From Phytohabitans sp036906915 (lineage in GTDB: Bacteria; Actinomycetota; Actinomycetes; Mycobacteriales; Micromonosporaceae), in assembly GCF_036906915.1 (NCBI RefSeq), contig NZ_JBAKHX010000023.1, positions 33,315 through 97,314 of the forward strand: a stretch of DNA of 64,000 bases, read 5' to 3'. Made by a program: the position numbers and the translations under genes. Each line of letters starts with the position of its first letter. The first letter of the stretch is position 1. Below the pieces are notes generated by a model. That model was not told the origin of the DNA. It saw nothing but the letters and a program-made list of their open reading frames with translations, and did no database searches. Positions 8,838 through 17,316 of the stretch are shown here, piece by piece.

Positions 8838-10754
8838 CTAGGGCTTGCGGACGCAGACCACGACGTCTTCGGGCAGGTCGTCGACGACCGTCCAGTGCTC
8901 GGTGGAGAACTGCTCGCGCTGGAACCGCAGGTTGTCCCACTGCCAGCCGTTGGCCCGCTTCCGCAACACGAAGACGTCGATGGGGCCGAACTTCGTGTTT
9001 GCGGAGGCGGCGGCGAACGCCTCGGGATCGGTGGTCTCCGACAGGCGGGTCACTTCGGCACGGCGTTCGGGCCAGCGCGAGAGCGACCCCGCCCCTTCGA
9101 CCGGGATCGCCACGTAGGCGGGCCAGGGCAGATATGAGAAGAGCCGTTCGTCGACGGTCAGCGTGACCAGGCGCGCGTCGGGACCGCGGGCGTCAGCGAC
9201 GGCCTTCTTGATGGGGTCGATCGGAAACCAGCGCCGCCGGTTGTCGGTGGGAGCGAACACCGGGTACTCGCCATTGGGCAAGGGCTCGTTGTGCGCGTCC
9301 CAGGCGTACCGCTGCCCGGTGTACAGCTCGGCGTTTTCCTTGGGCATCCACTCTTCGGTGTAGAAGCTGGCGGACCAGGCAAGGGCGACGGCGAGCGCGG
9401 CGGCACCGGCGGCGCGCGGCGCGGTGAGCCGCAGCCGCCGCAGGATGATCGGCACGGCGTGCGCGACCGTGAGCACTCCGGCGATGGCGAGCAGCACGGT
9501 GTAGAGCCGGACGGTGTAGTGCAGGAAGAAGGTGTGCTCGGTGAAGACGAAGCGCACCATGTTGATCACCCGGTAGGCGTACACGCCGAGCACCAGGAAC
9601 AGGATTGGCTTGGCCCACCACGTGGAGCGGTAGAAGAACAGCAGGCCGGCGAGGCCGACAAGCTGGAGCAGGCCGAGCGGGGTGAGCTCCAGGAACGGGA
9701 ACAGGTTTTCGTTGATCCCGGCGGAGACGAAGAGGTCGGAGACCAGCTCGCCGTTCTGGGTCAGCATCGCCCACGCGTACGGGATGACGTACCAGGCAGA
9801 GACCGCGAACGCGACCAACGACATCAGCACGAGGCGGCGGATGTACGCCTTGCGGTCGGTCTCGGCGCGGAAGGTCACCACGATCAGCGCCACGATCGCG
9901 AAGACCGAGTAGATGATCCACGCCTGGTAGACCACGATCATCAGGCCACCGAGCAGGCCCGAGAGCAGCCAGTGCATCCGCGCCTTCGGCGGCTTGCCGA
10001 ACGTCTCCAGCGCCCACGGCACAAAGATCGAAAGGGTGATGACCTCGAACGCCTTGCGCGGATCCGCCCAGGTGACGAACGCCAGGGCGGAGATAGCGAG
10101 GGCGACCCAAGGGCCGACGTGGCGCCGCCACAGCAGGAACGCCACGAGCACCGCGGCCGACGTGATGAGCACCTCGGCGTCGGCGAGCAGCCGCCAGGCC
10201 TGCGTGTCGAACACGACCGCGCCACGCCCGATCAGCCACGCGTAGAGCGGCGGGTACTCCGACACCAACCCCGGAATCGGGTCGGACGGCTTCGTCGTGG
10301 TGGTGTAGTGCGTGACGATCGCTGACATGCGCATCATGTCGCCGGCCACGCCGCCGAACCCGAACGGCGTGCCATAGAGCGAGGTCCGTAGGAGCAGCAC
10401 CACCCACGCGGCGGCCAGGCCACCCGCGGCACCAGCGACCAGCTCACCGGTCCAGCGCAGCCCGACCAGGAAGAGCGCCCCTGCCAGGATCAGCGCGGCG
10501 GTCAGCGGTATGGCGTACCCGATGTAGGAGAACGGGTCGTACTTGAAGTAGCTGGGCGCGAAGAACGCCACCGGGGTGGCCACCAGCCACACGAGCACCG
10601 CGATGGTGCCCGAGTTGGACAGCCAGGCCAGCCACCGCCGCCGGGGTGGCGGAGGAGAGGCGGGAGGAGCCGCTGGCGGAGCCGCCGGTGACACGGCCTC
10701 GTCCGTGGTGCGCAACGCCATGTCGCCCGACACTCCCCCGTCGTCGTCCGGCAT
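8838..10754 (-). CDS. AftA-like arabinofuranosyltransferase (GT-C membrane enzyme)
   Basis: A 638-residue polytopic protein: a proline-rich cytoplasmic leader, roughly a dozen transmembrane helices, and a soluble C-terminal domain of about 170 residues (from about 470) that would face outside. SEYPPLYAWLIGRGA and the overall plan resemble the galactan arabinofuranosyltransferase AftA of mycobacteria, which transfers the first arabinose from decaprenyl-phosphoryl-arabinose onto galactan. The assignment rests on recognition, not on a catalytic motif; another GT-C transferase is possible. A second start, ATG 11 codons in, has a better ribosome site (GGGGGAG). It follows the GT2 gene by seven bases. 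Confidence 0.65.
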   Translation of the reverse strand: MPDDDGGVSGDMALRTTDEAVSPAAPPAAPPASPPPPRRRWLAWLSNSGTIAVLVWLVATPVAFFAPSYFKYDPFSYIGYAIPLTAALILAGALFLVGLRWTGELVAGAAGGLAAAWVVLLLRTSLYGTPFGFGGVAGDMMRMSAIVTHYTTTTKPSDPIPGLVSEYPPLYAWLIGRGAVVFDTQAWRLLADAEVLITSAAVLVAFLLWRRHVGPWVALAISALAFVTWADPRKAFEVITLSIFVPWALETFGKPPKARMHWLLSGLLGGLMIVVYQAWIIYSVFAIVALIVVTFRAETDRKAYIRRLVLMSLVAFAVSAWYVIPYAWAMLTQNGELVSDLFVSAGINENLFPFLELTPLGLLQLVGLAGLLFFYRSTWWAKPILFLVLGVYAYRVINMVRFVFTEHTFFLHYTVRLYTVLLAIAGVLTVAHAVPIILRRLRLTAPRAAGAAALAVALAWSASFYTEEWMPKENAELYTGQRYAWDAHNEPLPNGEYPVFAPTDNRRRWFPIDPIKKAVADARGPDARLVTLTVDERLFSYLPWPAYVAIPVEGAGSLSRWPERRAEVTRLSETTDPEAFAAASANTKFGPIDVFVLRKRANGWQWDNLRFQREQFSTEHWTVVDDLPEDVVVCVRKP

Positions 10755-10761
10755 CCGGGCG

Positions 10762-11988
10762 TCAGGCGCCGGTAGCCGCGTATTCGTCGTCGGCCTGCTG
10801 GCCGGAGGTCACGGGAGCGTGCACGCGGCGCAAGCTGAGCAGGCTGGAGAACAGGCCGGCGAAGAGCACCATCACGCCGAGCCCGATAGCGGTGGACGAC
10901 GGCAGCACGACGCGGAGCGCCTCGCCGAGGTCCTGCGCGCCGAAGCCGCGTGAACCCCACGCCGAGAACGCCAGGATGCTGCCCGCGAGGCCGATCAGGA
11001 TCATCACGATGCCGGCGGCCGTGCAAGTCTCGAACCGGATCAGCCGGGTCCAGCGGTCGGCCTGCTTGTCGTTGGTGATGCCTTCGTTGTGCCCGTATAT
11101 CAGCGCGAACACGCCGAACAGCAACAGTTGGGCGCCGACGAGCATGGCGAGGCAGGTGTAGACGAGCGTGTTGATGTCGAAGCCGACGCCAGCGACGCTC
11201 AGCGGGCCGACGGTAAGGATGCCGGTGCCGATCAGACCCAGGACGAACATGATCGCGCCGGGCCAGATGAGCGTCTTACGGGGCGCGAACACCAGTAGGA
11301 AGCGCAGGTGACGCCAACCGTCGCGCCAGGTGCGCAGGTGCGGCGGGCGGCTGCGGCCATCGGGCTGGAGGGTGGTCGGCACCTCGACGATGTCGTACTT
11401 GTTGAGCGCCGCGCGGACGACCAGCTCGGACGCGAACTCCATGCCGGGCATGCAGAGCCCGAGCTGGCGGATGCGCTCGGCGTTGAAGCCGCGGAGGCCG
11501 CAGTGGAAGTCGCCGACGTTGCGAAGGCCGAAGAGGCGCCTTCCGAGCCAGGAGAGCACCGGGTTGCCCAGGTACTTGTGCAGGGGCGGCATGGCGCCGG
11601 CCGCGATGCCGCCGCGGAACCGGTTGCCCATGACCACGTCGTGGCCGGCGCGCAGCTCCCGGACGAACGGCTCAAGGTTGGACAGATCGTACGAGTCGTC
11701 GGCATCGCCCATGATGATGTACTTGCCGCGAGCCTCGGCGATGCCGTTGAGCAGCGCGCCGCCGTAGCCACGGATCGGTGCGTGCGACACGCGGGCGCCG
11801 GCCTTGGTGGCGATCTCCTGGGAGCCGTCGGTCGAGCCGTTGTCGCTGACCAGCACCTCCCCGACGACGCCAAGCTCGTTGAGGGCGCGGAGCGCCTTCG
11901 TGACGCACACCTCCAGCGTCTCTGCCTCGTTGAGGCAGGGCAGCAGGACGGTGACCTCGATCTCGTCTCTGGCCACGGTGCCAGCCAC
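10762..11988 (-). CDS. GT2 glycosyltransferase, polyprenyl-phosphate sugar synthase-like
   Basis: N-terminal GT-A domain with VTVLLPCLNEAETL, SDNGSTDGS and the metal site MGDADDSYD, closest in style to dolichol-phosphate mannose synthases. It is followed by a C-terminal membrane domain of about four helices. It would charge a polyprenyl phosphate with a sugar, which fits a donor-making role for the GT-C enzyme encoded directly downstream. I chose GTG at 11988, since GGGAG is well spaced from it and abuts the alternative ATG at 11994. Upstream, a strong hairpin separates it from the DUF4230 gene. Confidence 0.82.
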   Translation of the reverse strand: MAGTVARDEIEVTVLLPCLNEAETLEVCVTKALRALNELGVVGEVLVSDNGSTDGSQEIATKAGARVSHAPIRGYGGALLNGIAEARGKYIIMGDADDSYDLSNLEPFVRELRAGHDVVMGNRFRGGIAAGAMPPLHKYLGNPVLSWLGRRLFGLRNVGDFHCGLRGFNAERIRQLGLCMPGMEFASELVVRAALNKYDIVEVPTTLQPDGRSRPPHLRTWRDGWRHLRFLLVFAPRKTLIWPGAIMFVLGLIGTGILTVGPLSVAGVGFDINTLVYTCLAMLVGAQLLLFGVFALIYGHNEGITNDKQADRWTRLIRFETCTAAGIVMILIGLAGSILAFSAWGSRGFGAQDLGEALRVVLPSSTAIGLGVMVLFAGLFSSLLSLRRVHAPVTSGQQADDEYAATGA

Positions 11989-12099
11989 AGGCATTCTCCC
12001 AGGTGAATCAGGCGGTGACGGAAGCGACGCACCCTACAAGGCGCACTTTACGCAAGCGGCGTGGCGCGGGTGGTCTGACCTGTCGAATCCCACCCGGTG

Positions 12100-12134
12100 G
12101 TACGCCACCCGCAGAAGGATAGCGGGTGGCGTAC
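12100..12134 (-). terminator. Strong hairpin after the DUF4230 gene
   Basis: GTACGCCACCCGC (12100-12112) and its exact reverse complement (12122-12134) form a 13-bp stem with a 9-base loop, 20 bases past the DUF4230 stop. There is no clear U-tract, as is common for terminators in high-GC actinomycetes. Confidence 0.6.
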
Positions 12135-12153
12135 GACCGCGGGCACGCACCGG

Positions 12154-12870
12154 CTACGACGCCGTATAGGTAACCGTAATCGTCTGGTAACCCAGAGAAC
12201 GCAGCAGCCCCTCCAGCATCTTCCGGGTGTTCTCCTGGGCACGCTGACCCAACCCGCTGTCACGGGCGGCGGTGGTGATCCGCTCCTGCGCCAGCCGATA
12301 GACCTCCTGCTGGCGGTTGGGGTCGCCGCCGAACACCTCGCCGATGCGGTTGATCAAGCCGCGCTGCTCGGCGAAGACGTAGCTGTTTTCCAGGTCGAGG
12401 CGCGCCTCGCTGAGCTGCGGCGCGGGCAGCGTGACCTGGACGGACGTGCCGTCGGCGGACGCCACCACGGCCCCGTCGCCGATCTTGCCGAAGTCGACGT
12501 ACGCGTCGACGCTGCCGGCGCCGACGAAGAGCGTGCGCTCATTGACCAGGAAGTCCGGCACGTATTTGCGGTCTTTCTGCAGGTCGATGACCACCTGGAA
12601 GTTGCCCTCCGCGGCCACGTAGCGGCTCAGGTCTTGGATCGACTGGAGCAGCGGCGGCTGGCTGCGATCGGTCTTTTCCTCGGTGAACGGATTGCGCCAG
12701 CTCGGCCACAGGCCTACGGCCTGCACGCTGAGCACCAGCGCGACGACCAGACCGACGGCAACGGCGAGCCAGAAGAGGCCACGCCCTCGGCGTGGAGCCT
12801 GGACCGGCGCCTGGTCGTCGCCGAGCTCGTCGTCGGTCACTTGGGGAAACTCGCTGGTCGGGTGCGTCAT
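12154..12870 (-). CDS. DUF4230-family membrane-anchored protein
   Basis: A 238-residue protein with one transmembrane helix near residues 30-50 (LFWLAVAVGLVVALVLSVQA) and an outside domain that fits the DUF4230 family, whose biochemical role is unknown. The C-terminal half is rich in charged helices. Start ATG at 12870 is chosen over an upstream in-frame start because GAGGACGG precedes it and the protein then begins with a plausible soluble leader. It lies 77 bases downstream of the acyl-CoA dehydrogenase gene on the same strand. Confidence 0.78.
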   Translation of the reverse strand: MTHPTSEFPQVTDDELGDDQAPVQAPRRGRGLFWLAVAVGLVVALVLSVQAVGLWPSWRNPFTEEKTDRSQPPLLQSIQDLSRYVAAEGNFQVVIDLQKDRKYVPDFLVNERTLFVGAGSVDAYVDFGKIGDGAVVASADGTSVQVTLPAPQLSEARLDLENSYVFAEQRGLINRIGEVFGGDPNRQQEVYRLAQERITTAARDSGLGQRAQENTRKMLEGLLRSLGYQTITVTYTAS

Positions 12871-12947
12871 CCCCGGATCACCGTCCTCTTGAGACTGGTA
12901 CCTAAGAGCAACGGTAAGGCCACCGTACGACACCCGCAGGATGATCT

Positions 12948-14126
12948 TCAGGCGAAAGCGGCGAGGCCCGTCAGGTGCTGGCCGATCACCAGCTGGTGGA
13001 TCTCCGACGTGCCCTCGTAGGTCAGCACGCTCTCCAGGTTGTTGGCGTGTCGCAGCACCGGATACTCGCCGCTGATGCCGTTGGCGCCGAGGATCGTGCG
13101 GCACTGCCGGGCGATCGCCAGCGCCTCGCGCACGTTGTTGAGCTTGCCCACGCTGACCTGCTCGGGGCGCAGCGTGCCGGCGTCCGCCAGGCGGCTCAGG
13201 TGCAGCGCGAGCAGGTACCCCTTGTGCAGCTCGACCGCCATGTCGGCGAGCTTGGCCTGGGTGAGCTGGAACGCCGCGATCGGCCGCCCGAACTGCTCAC
13301 GGCTCGTGGCGTACTCGATCGCCGTGTGCAGGCAGTCGCGCGCCACGCCGAGCGCGCCCCACGTGATGCCCTGGCGCGCCTCGGTAAGGCAGCTCAGCGG
13401 CGCTTTGAGGCCGGCCGCCTCTGGCAGCCGGGCGGATGCTGGCAGGCGCGCGTCATCGAGCGTGATCTCACCGGTCGAGGACGCGCGCAGCGACAGCTTG
13501 TGCCGGATCTCGCGCGCCGTCACACCGGGCGTGTCCATTGGTACGACGAAACCGGCGACCCGGTCGTCGACCCTGGCCCAGATCACGGCCACGTCGGCGA
13601 TGGGCGCGTTGGTGATCCACATTTTGGTGCCGCTCAGCAGCCAGTCGTCGCCCGACCGGCGGGCCCTCGTCGTCATGGAGGCCGGGTCGGAGCCGTGGTC
13701 GGGCTCGGTGAGCCCGAAGCAGCCGACCGCCTCGCCAGTCGCCATGCGGGGCAGCCACCGCTGCTTCTGCTCGTCGCTGCCGAACCGCCAGATCGCGTAC
13801 ATCGCGAGCGAACCCTGCACCGAGACCAGCGACCGGACACCCGAGTCGCCCGCCTCCAACTCCATGCAGGCCAGCCCGTACGCGACCGCGGACGCGCCGG
13901 CGCATCCGTATCCGGTCAGGTGCATGCCGAGCAGGCCGAGCTTGCCGAACTCCAGGGCCAGCTCGCGGGCCGGCACCCGGCCCTCCTCGTACCACTGCGC
14001 CACGTGCGGGCGCACCCGGTCGTCGACCACCCGGCGCACGACGGAGCGGATCTGCCGCTCCTCGTCGCTGTGCAGGGAGTCGACGTCGATCAGATCGAGC
14101 GGTGCGGTGCGGGGTGCGTTAGCCAT
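12948..14126 (-). CDS. Acyl-CoA dehydrogenase, glutaryl-CoA dehydrogenase-like
   Basis: A 392-residue FAD enzyme of the acyl-CoA dehydrogenase family. GCFGLTEPDHGSDPASM, MWITNAPIADVAVIWAR and the C-terminal YEGTSEIHQLVIG, which contains the candidate catalytic Glu, all match the glutaryl-CoA dehydrogenase branch, which oxidises and decarboxylates glutaryl-CoA during lysine/tryptophan breakdown. No glutarate pathway genes are adjacent, so the substrate is inferred. The ATG starts two bases after the TGA of the small conserved gene upstream, so the two are probably co-translated. Confidence 0.85.
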   Translation of the reverse strand: MANAPRTAPLDLIDVDSLHSDEERQIRSVVRRVVDDRVRPHVAQWYEEGRVPARELALEFGKLGLLGMHLTGYGCAGASAVAYGLACMELEAGDSGVRSLVSVQGSLAMYAIWRFGSDEQKQRWLPRMATGEAVGCFGLTEPDHGSDPASMTTRARRSGDDWLLSGTKMWITNAPIADVAVIWARVDDRVAGFVVPMDTPGVTAREIRHKLSLRASSTGEITLDDARLPASARLPEAAGLKAPLSCLTEARQGITWGALGVARDCLHTAIEYATSREQFGRPIAAFQLTQAKLADMAVELHKGYLLALHLSRLADAGTLRPEQVSVGKLNNVREALAIARQCRTILGANGISGEYPVLRHANNLESVLTYEGTSEIHQLVIGQHLTGLAAFA

Positions 14127-14127
14127 G

Positions 14128-14421
14128 TCAGGTCAGGACCAGGACCCGGGCGTGGATCTGGTTGCGCTGCTGGAGTGCCGCGCGCAGCGCCCGGTGCAGC
14201 CCGTCTTCGAGGTACAGCCCACCGTTCCACTGCACCACATGGGGAAACAGGTCGCCGTAGAACGTGGAGTCTTCGGCCAGCAGCTTGTCGAGGGCGAGCT
14301 CACGCTTGGTGGTGATCAGCTGGTCGATCCGGATCGGCCGCGGTGGGATCTCGGCCCACTGTTTCAAGGTGAGCCCGTGCTCGGGGTACGGACGCCCGTC
14401 CCGAACCGCTTTGAAGATCAC
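14128..14421 (-). CDS. Small conserved actinobacterial protein (ParB-like DGxHR motif)
   Basis: A 97-residue protein that I recognise as widely conserved in actinomycetes but without a known function. It has a basic segment, IRIDQLITTKRELAL, and an acidic/His stretch, YLEDGLHRALRAAL, which resembles the DG-HR element of the ParB/sulfiredoxin fold; this similarity is only suggestive. GTG at 14421 is chosen because GGAGGGGAG lies nine bases before it; the longer ATG start at 14442 would place that site inside the gene. It immediately precedes the acyl-CoA dehydrogenase. Confidence 0.7.
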   Translation of the reverse strand: MIFKAVRDGRPYPEHGLTLKQWAEIPPRPIRIDQLITTKRELALDKLLAEDSTFYGDLFPHVVQWNGGLYLEDGLHRALRAALQQRNQIHARVLVLT

Positions 14422-14520
14422 GACGGCACGCTCCCCTCCCATGTCGTCGCACCACTGTCCCGTTGTCGACCGGGTGCCAGCCTAGCGACCGCTGCCGACA
14501 TCGCGGTTTGTTCCCGGATG

Positions 14521-15141
14521 TCAGTTTTCTGGCACGCTGGCCAGCCACCTGCCCCTGTGCACCACCTGGTCCACGGGGCGACGTCCCCGCTTCAACGACG
14601 GCGACCGGCGGTCCGGTGCGGGATATCCGACCGTGATCGCGCCGATCGGCGTGTAGTCCGCGGGCACCCCGAACGTATCCCGATACGCCGCGATCCGGTC
14701 GGGCGGGATGCCGAAGAAGCATGCCCCCAAGCCCTCGTCGACCGCCGTGAGCAGGACAAGCAGCGACGCGAACCCGGCGTCGATGTGCCAGTACGGCACG
14801 GGCCAGCGGGACTCGTCGCGGTCGGTCCAACCCTTGTCGGGCTCGGCGTACCTGTCCAGATAGACCGATTTGTTCGAGTGCGGAACCACGATCAGCGGTG
14901 CTCGCCGCATCCCGGCCAACCACCGGGTTTCCGGAGCACCGGCAGGGGTGGTGGCGGCCCAGAACGCGTCCCGGTCGGCGGCGTCCGACAGCACCAGGAA
15001 TCCCCAGCCCTGCGAGAACCCCGCCGAAGGGGCCTGGATGGCGTGCGCCAGCAACCGTTCGACCACCTCGGGTGGCACCGGACGGTCCGGGTCGTAGTTC
15101 CGCACCATCCGCCGCGCGCGGACGACGTCGGCGAACTCCAC
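14521..15141 (-). CDS. Nitroreductase-family FMN oxidoreductase
   Basis: A 206-residue protein starting with EFADVVRARRMVRNYDPDRP, the usual FMN-binding Arg-rich start of the family, followed by AIQAPSAGFSQGW and the later GLGACFFGIP element. Members reduce nitro groups, quinones or F420-type substrates using NAD(P)H and FMN. The real substrate is unknown. The GTG start abuts the TAG of the aldose epimerase gene with no gap, showing a shared transcript. Confidence 0.85.
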   Translation of the reverse strand: MEFADVVRARRMVRNYDPDRPVPPEVVERLLAHAIQAPSAGFSQGWGFLVLSDAADRDAFWAATTPAGAPETRWLAGMRRAPLIVVPHSNKSVYLDRYAEPDKGWTDRDESRWPVPYWHIDAGFASLLVLLTAVDEGLGACFFGIPPDRIAAYRDTFGVPADYTPIGAITVGYPAPDRRSPSLKRGRRPVDQVVHRGRWLASVPEN

Positions 15142-16080
15142 CTAGCGACCGCCCGGCGTGATGCCCCAACTGGCCCGCCAGGTCTGCCCAGGCTCCAGCA
15201 CGGTGAGGTCGCGGCCCGAACGGAACGCGTCCGGCGGGCACGTCATCGGCTCGATCGCGATCGAGCGACGCAGCCGGTCACCGGCCAGCGTGTCGCTCGT
15301 GAAGACCTGCCACCAGCCGAAGTGCTCGTCGGCCCAGACCGAGACCGAATGCTGGCCATCCACAGTGGACAGCTCGACCCGGGAGCCACCGTCGGCGTCT
15401 CGCTCCACGTCGCCGAACGCCGTGTCGAGCACGCCCGCGCCGATCCGCTTCGGCTCGGTGAAGTCGTATCTGGTGCCGGCGACCTTGGCCGCGCCGATCG
15501 GCAGCAGCCGAGAGTCGACGAGCAGCCGGCTGCGCGCGGGCACCTTCAGCACCATGTCGTCGACGCGCACCCCGGGCAGGCTCAGGTACGGGTGCACCGA
15601 GAACCCGATCGGGCACGACTTGTGGCCCACGTTCGTGATCTCCTGCTCGGCACGCAGGCCGCCATCGCCGACCCGCCAGGTGGTGCGCACGAGCAACGGC
15701 CAGGGGTACCCGGGCTGGGCCGGCATCGGGCACTCCAGCGTGACCGCGTCGGCGGTCTGCTCGGCCACGCGCCACGGCTGCCAGCTGACCAGCCCGTGGA
15801 TCGCGTTGTGCCGCTGCGGCTCGGTCAGCGACAGCTGCTGCGGCTCGCCCTCGAACGTGTACCGGCCGTCGCGGATGCGGTTGGGCCACGGCGCCAGGAT
15901 CTGGCCCGCGCAGCCGATCGGCAGCTCGTCCGCCCCGTACCCATCGACGTAGTCGATGCCGTCCGCCCGGTACGCCCGCAGCCCGCCGCCGATCTCGACC
16001 AGCACGGCCTCGTGGCCGCCCGAATTGATCGTCCACTGTGCGCCGGAGAGCGGTGCAGGGCCGCCCCGCTGGTTATCCAT
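15142..16080 (-). CDS. Aldose 1-epimerase family protein
   Basis: A 312-residue galactose-mutarotase-like protein. The first part carries LAPWPNRIRDGRYTFEG and, further on, the pair of histidines HNAIHG and SVHPYLSLPG typical of the catalytic and substrate-binding sites; the C-terminal Glu is in TVLEPGQTW. It would interconvert the anomers of hexoses in the cytoplasm. The ATG lies 8 bases inside the end of the collapsed MFS gene, a junction that looks original. Confidence 0.88.
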   Translation of the reverse strand: MDNQRGGPAPLSGAQWTINSGGHEAVLVEIGGGLRAYRADGIDYVDGYGADELPIGCAGQILAPWPNRIRDGRYTFEGEPQQLSLTEPQRHNAIHGLVSWQPWRVAEQTADAVTLECPMPAQPGYPWPLLVRTTWRVGDGGLRAEQEITNVGHKSCPIGFSVHPYLSLPGVRVDDMVLKVPARSRLLVDSRLLPIGAAKVAGTRYDFTEPKRIGAGVLDTAFGDVERDADGGSRVELSTVDGQHSVSVWADEHFGWWQVFTSDTLAGDRLRRSIAIEPMTCPPDAFRSGRDLTVLEPGQTWRASWGITPGGR

Positions 16081-16480
16081 GCGGGGACCTTATCTGGTAG
16101 CGCAGTAGCGCGGGAAAAGCCATTGCCAGCGCCAAGGCCAGCACAGCCGCCGCGACCGCGAGACCCCAGGCGATCACCGCCGCGACCAGCACCCGCCCCT
16201 GCCGCAGTACCCGGCTGGTCCAGCCGGACGTGAGCCCGCCGAGCACCGAGCCGATCGCGATCGCGTTGAACAGCCAGCCCGCCGCGGCCCCGCCGCCGAA
16301 GCGCTCCTGCGCCGCCTCCGGAAAGAGCGTCTTCGGCATCGCGAGCACCATGGCGACGATGTCGATCGCAAAGGCCACCGACACCCCGGCATCGGTGCCC
16401 CAAGCGGCGAGGATGAGGCCCGCGGTGAGCGGGCCGGCGACGCAGCTGCCGCGCCAACCGGCGAGCGCTGGACAGCTCCC
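16073..16480 (-). pseudogene. Collapsed MFS transporter remnant
   Basis: In the frame ending at 16073 the DNA encodes about 130 residues of MFS-like sequence with no good start. AGPLTAGLILAAWG looks like helix 5 of an EntS-type exporter. It runs straight into IDIVAMVLAMPKTLFP, which in that family belongs to helix 7, and after RQGRVLVAAVIAWGL jumps to a C-terminal tail (FPALLRYQIRSP). The N-terminal four helices are gone; upstream is the end of pdxH. I read this as a 5'-truncated gene with two internal in-frame deletions. A functional short peptide is unlikely. Confidence 0.6.
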
Positions 16481-17134
16481 TCAAGGGGCGAGCCGCTCGA
16501 TCATCCACACTCCCTCGCCGGTGCGGCGGTATCGGAGACGATCATGCAAGCGACCCGTCCGGCCCTGCCAGAACTCCACCGTGTGAGGCGTCACACGCAG
16601 GCCGCCCCAGTGCGGCGGCGGCGGCACCTCGTCCGGAAAACGCTCTCCGACCGCGCGCAGCAGGCCGTCGAGGGTCGCACGGTCGGCCACCACCCGCGAC
16701 TGCGGGCTCGCCCAGGCGCCAAGCTGCGCCTCGCGCGGGCGGGTGGCGAAGTACGCCGCGGTCTCCTCGGCACTGACCGGGGCCACCGAGCCGGCGACGA
16801 CCACCTGCCGATGCATGGGAAACCACGGAAAGACCAGGCTCGCGTACGGGTTGGCGCGCACCTCGCTGCCCTTGCGCGACTCGTAGTTGGTGTAGAAGAC
16901 CAGCCCCCGCTCGTCGTACCCCTTCAGCAGCACCGTGCGCGCGCTGGGGCGCCCCTCGGCGTCGGCGGTGCCGACCACCATGGCGTTGGGTTCGGGCAGC
17001 GCGGCGGCGACCGCATCGGCGAACCATCGTGCGAACTGCGTCACCCAGTCAGCGGCGAGATCGTCTTCTGTAAGCCCCTTCACCTGCGTGTACTCCCGAC
17101 GCATACGCGCCAGCCCGGATGTGTCTTCGATCAC
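16481..17134 (-). CDS. pdxH: Pyridoxamine 5'-phosphate oxidase
   Basis: FMN enzyme that oxidises pyridoxine/pyridoxamine 5'-phosphate to pyridoxal phosphate. Diagnostic stretches are SARTVLLKGYDERGLVFYTNY, SLVFPWFPMHRQV and, at the C terminus, VEFWQGRTGRLHDRLRY, the standard PdxH ending. The GTG at 17134 is preceded by GAGGA seven bases away; a start at 17152 lacks a ribosome site. Its promoter must be in the roughly 180 bases shared with the divergent citrate synthase gene. PLP made here serves neighbours such as SerC and cystathionine beta-synthase. Confidence 0.92.
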   Translation of the reverse strand: MIEDTSGLARMRREYTQVKGLTEDDLAADWVTQFARWFADAVAAALPEPNAMVVGTADAEGRPSARTVLLKGYDERGLVFYTNYESRKGSEVRANPYASLVFPWFPMHRQVVVAGSVAPVSAEETAAYFATRPREAQLGAWASPQSRVVADRATLDGLLRAVGERFPDEVPPPPHWGGLRVTPHTVEFWQGRTGRLHDRLRYRRTGEGVWMIERLAP

Positions 17135-17316
17135 GTGGACATCCTCGTACACAGGTCAACGACGGTTAAGGCAACGACAGGGGATGATGTCGCATGTAAC
17201 ACAAGTACGGCGGGTCGCAAAGTCAGTTACTGACCAGGCAAGATGGCACGCAACCCTCGCCGCGGCACCACGTGGCCTGGCGCTGCCAGTGCGGACAACA
17301 AATCCAGGAGAGCAAA

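Noticed and set aside
13039..16233. A 1064-codon plus-strand open frame
   Set aside because: It runs opposite to five well-supported minus-strand genes, has no recognisable domain and the low-complexity make-up expected from GC-rich antisense frames.
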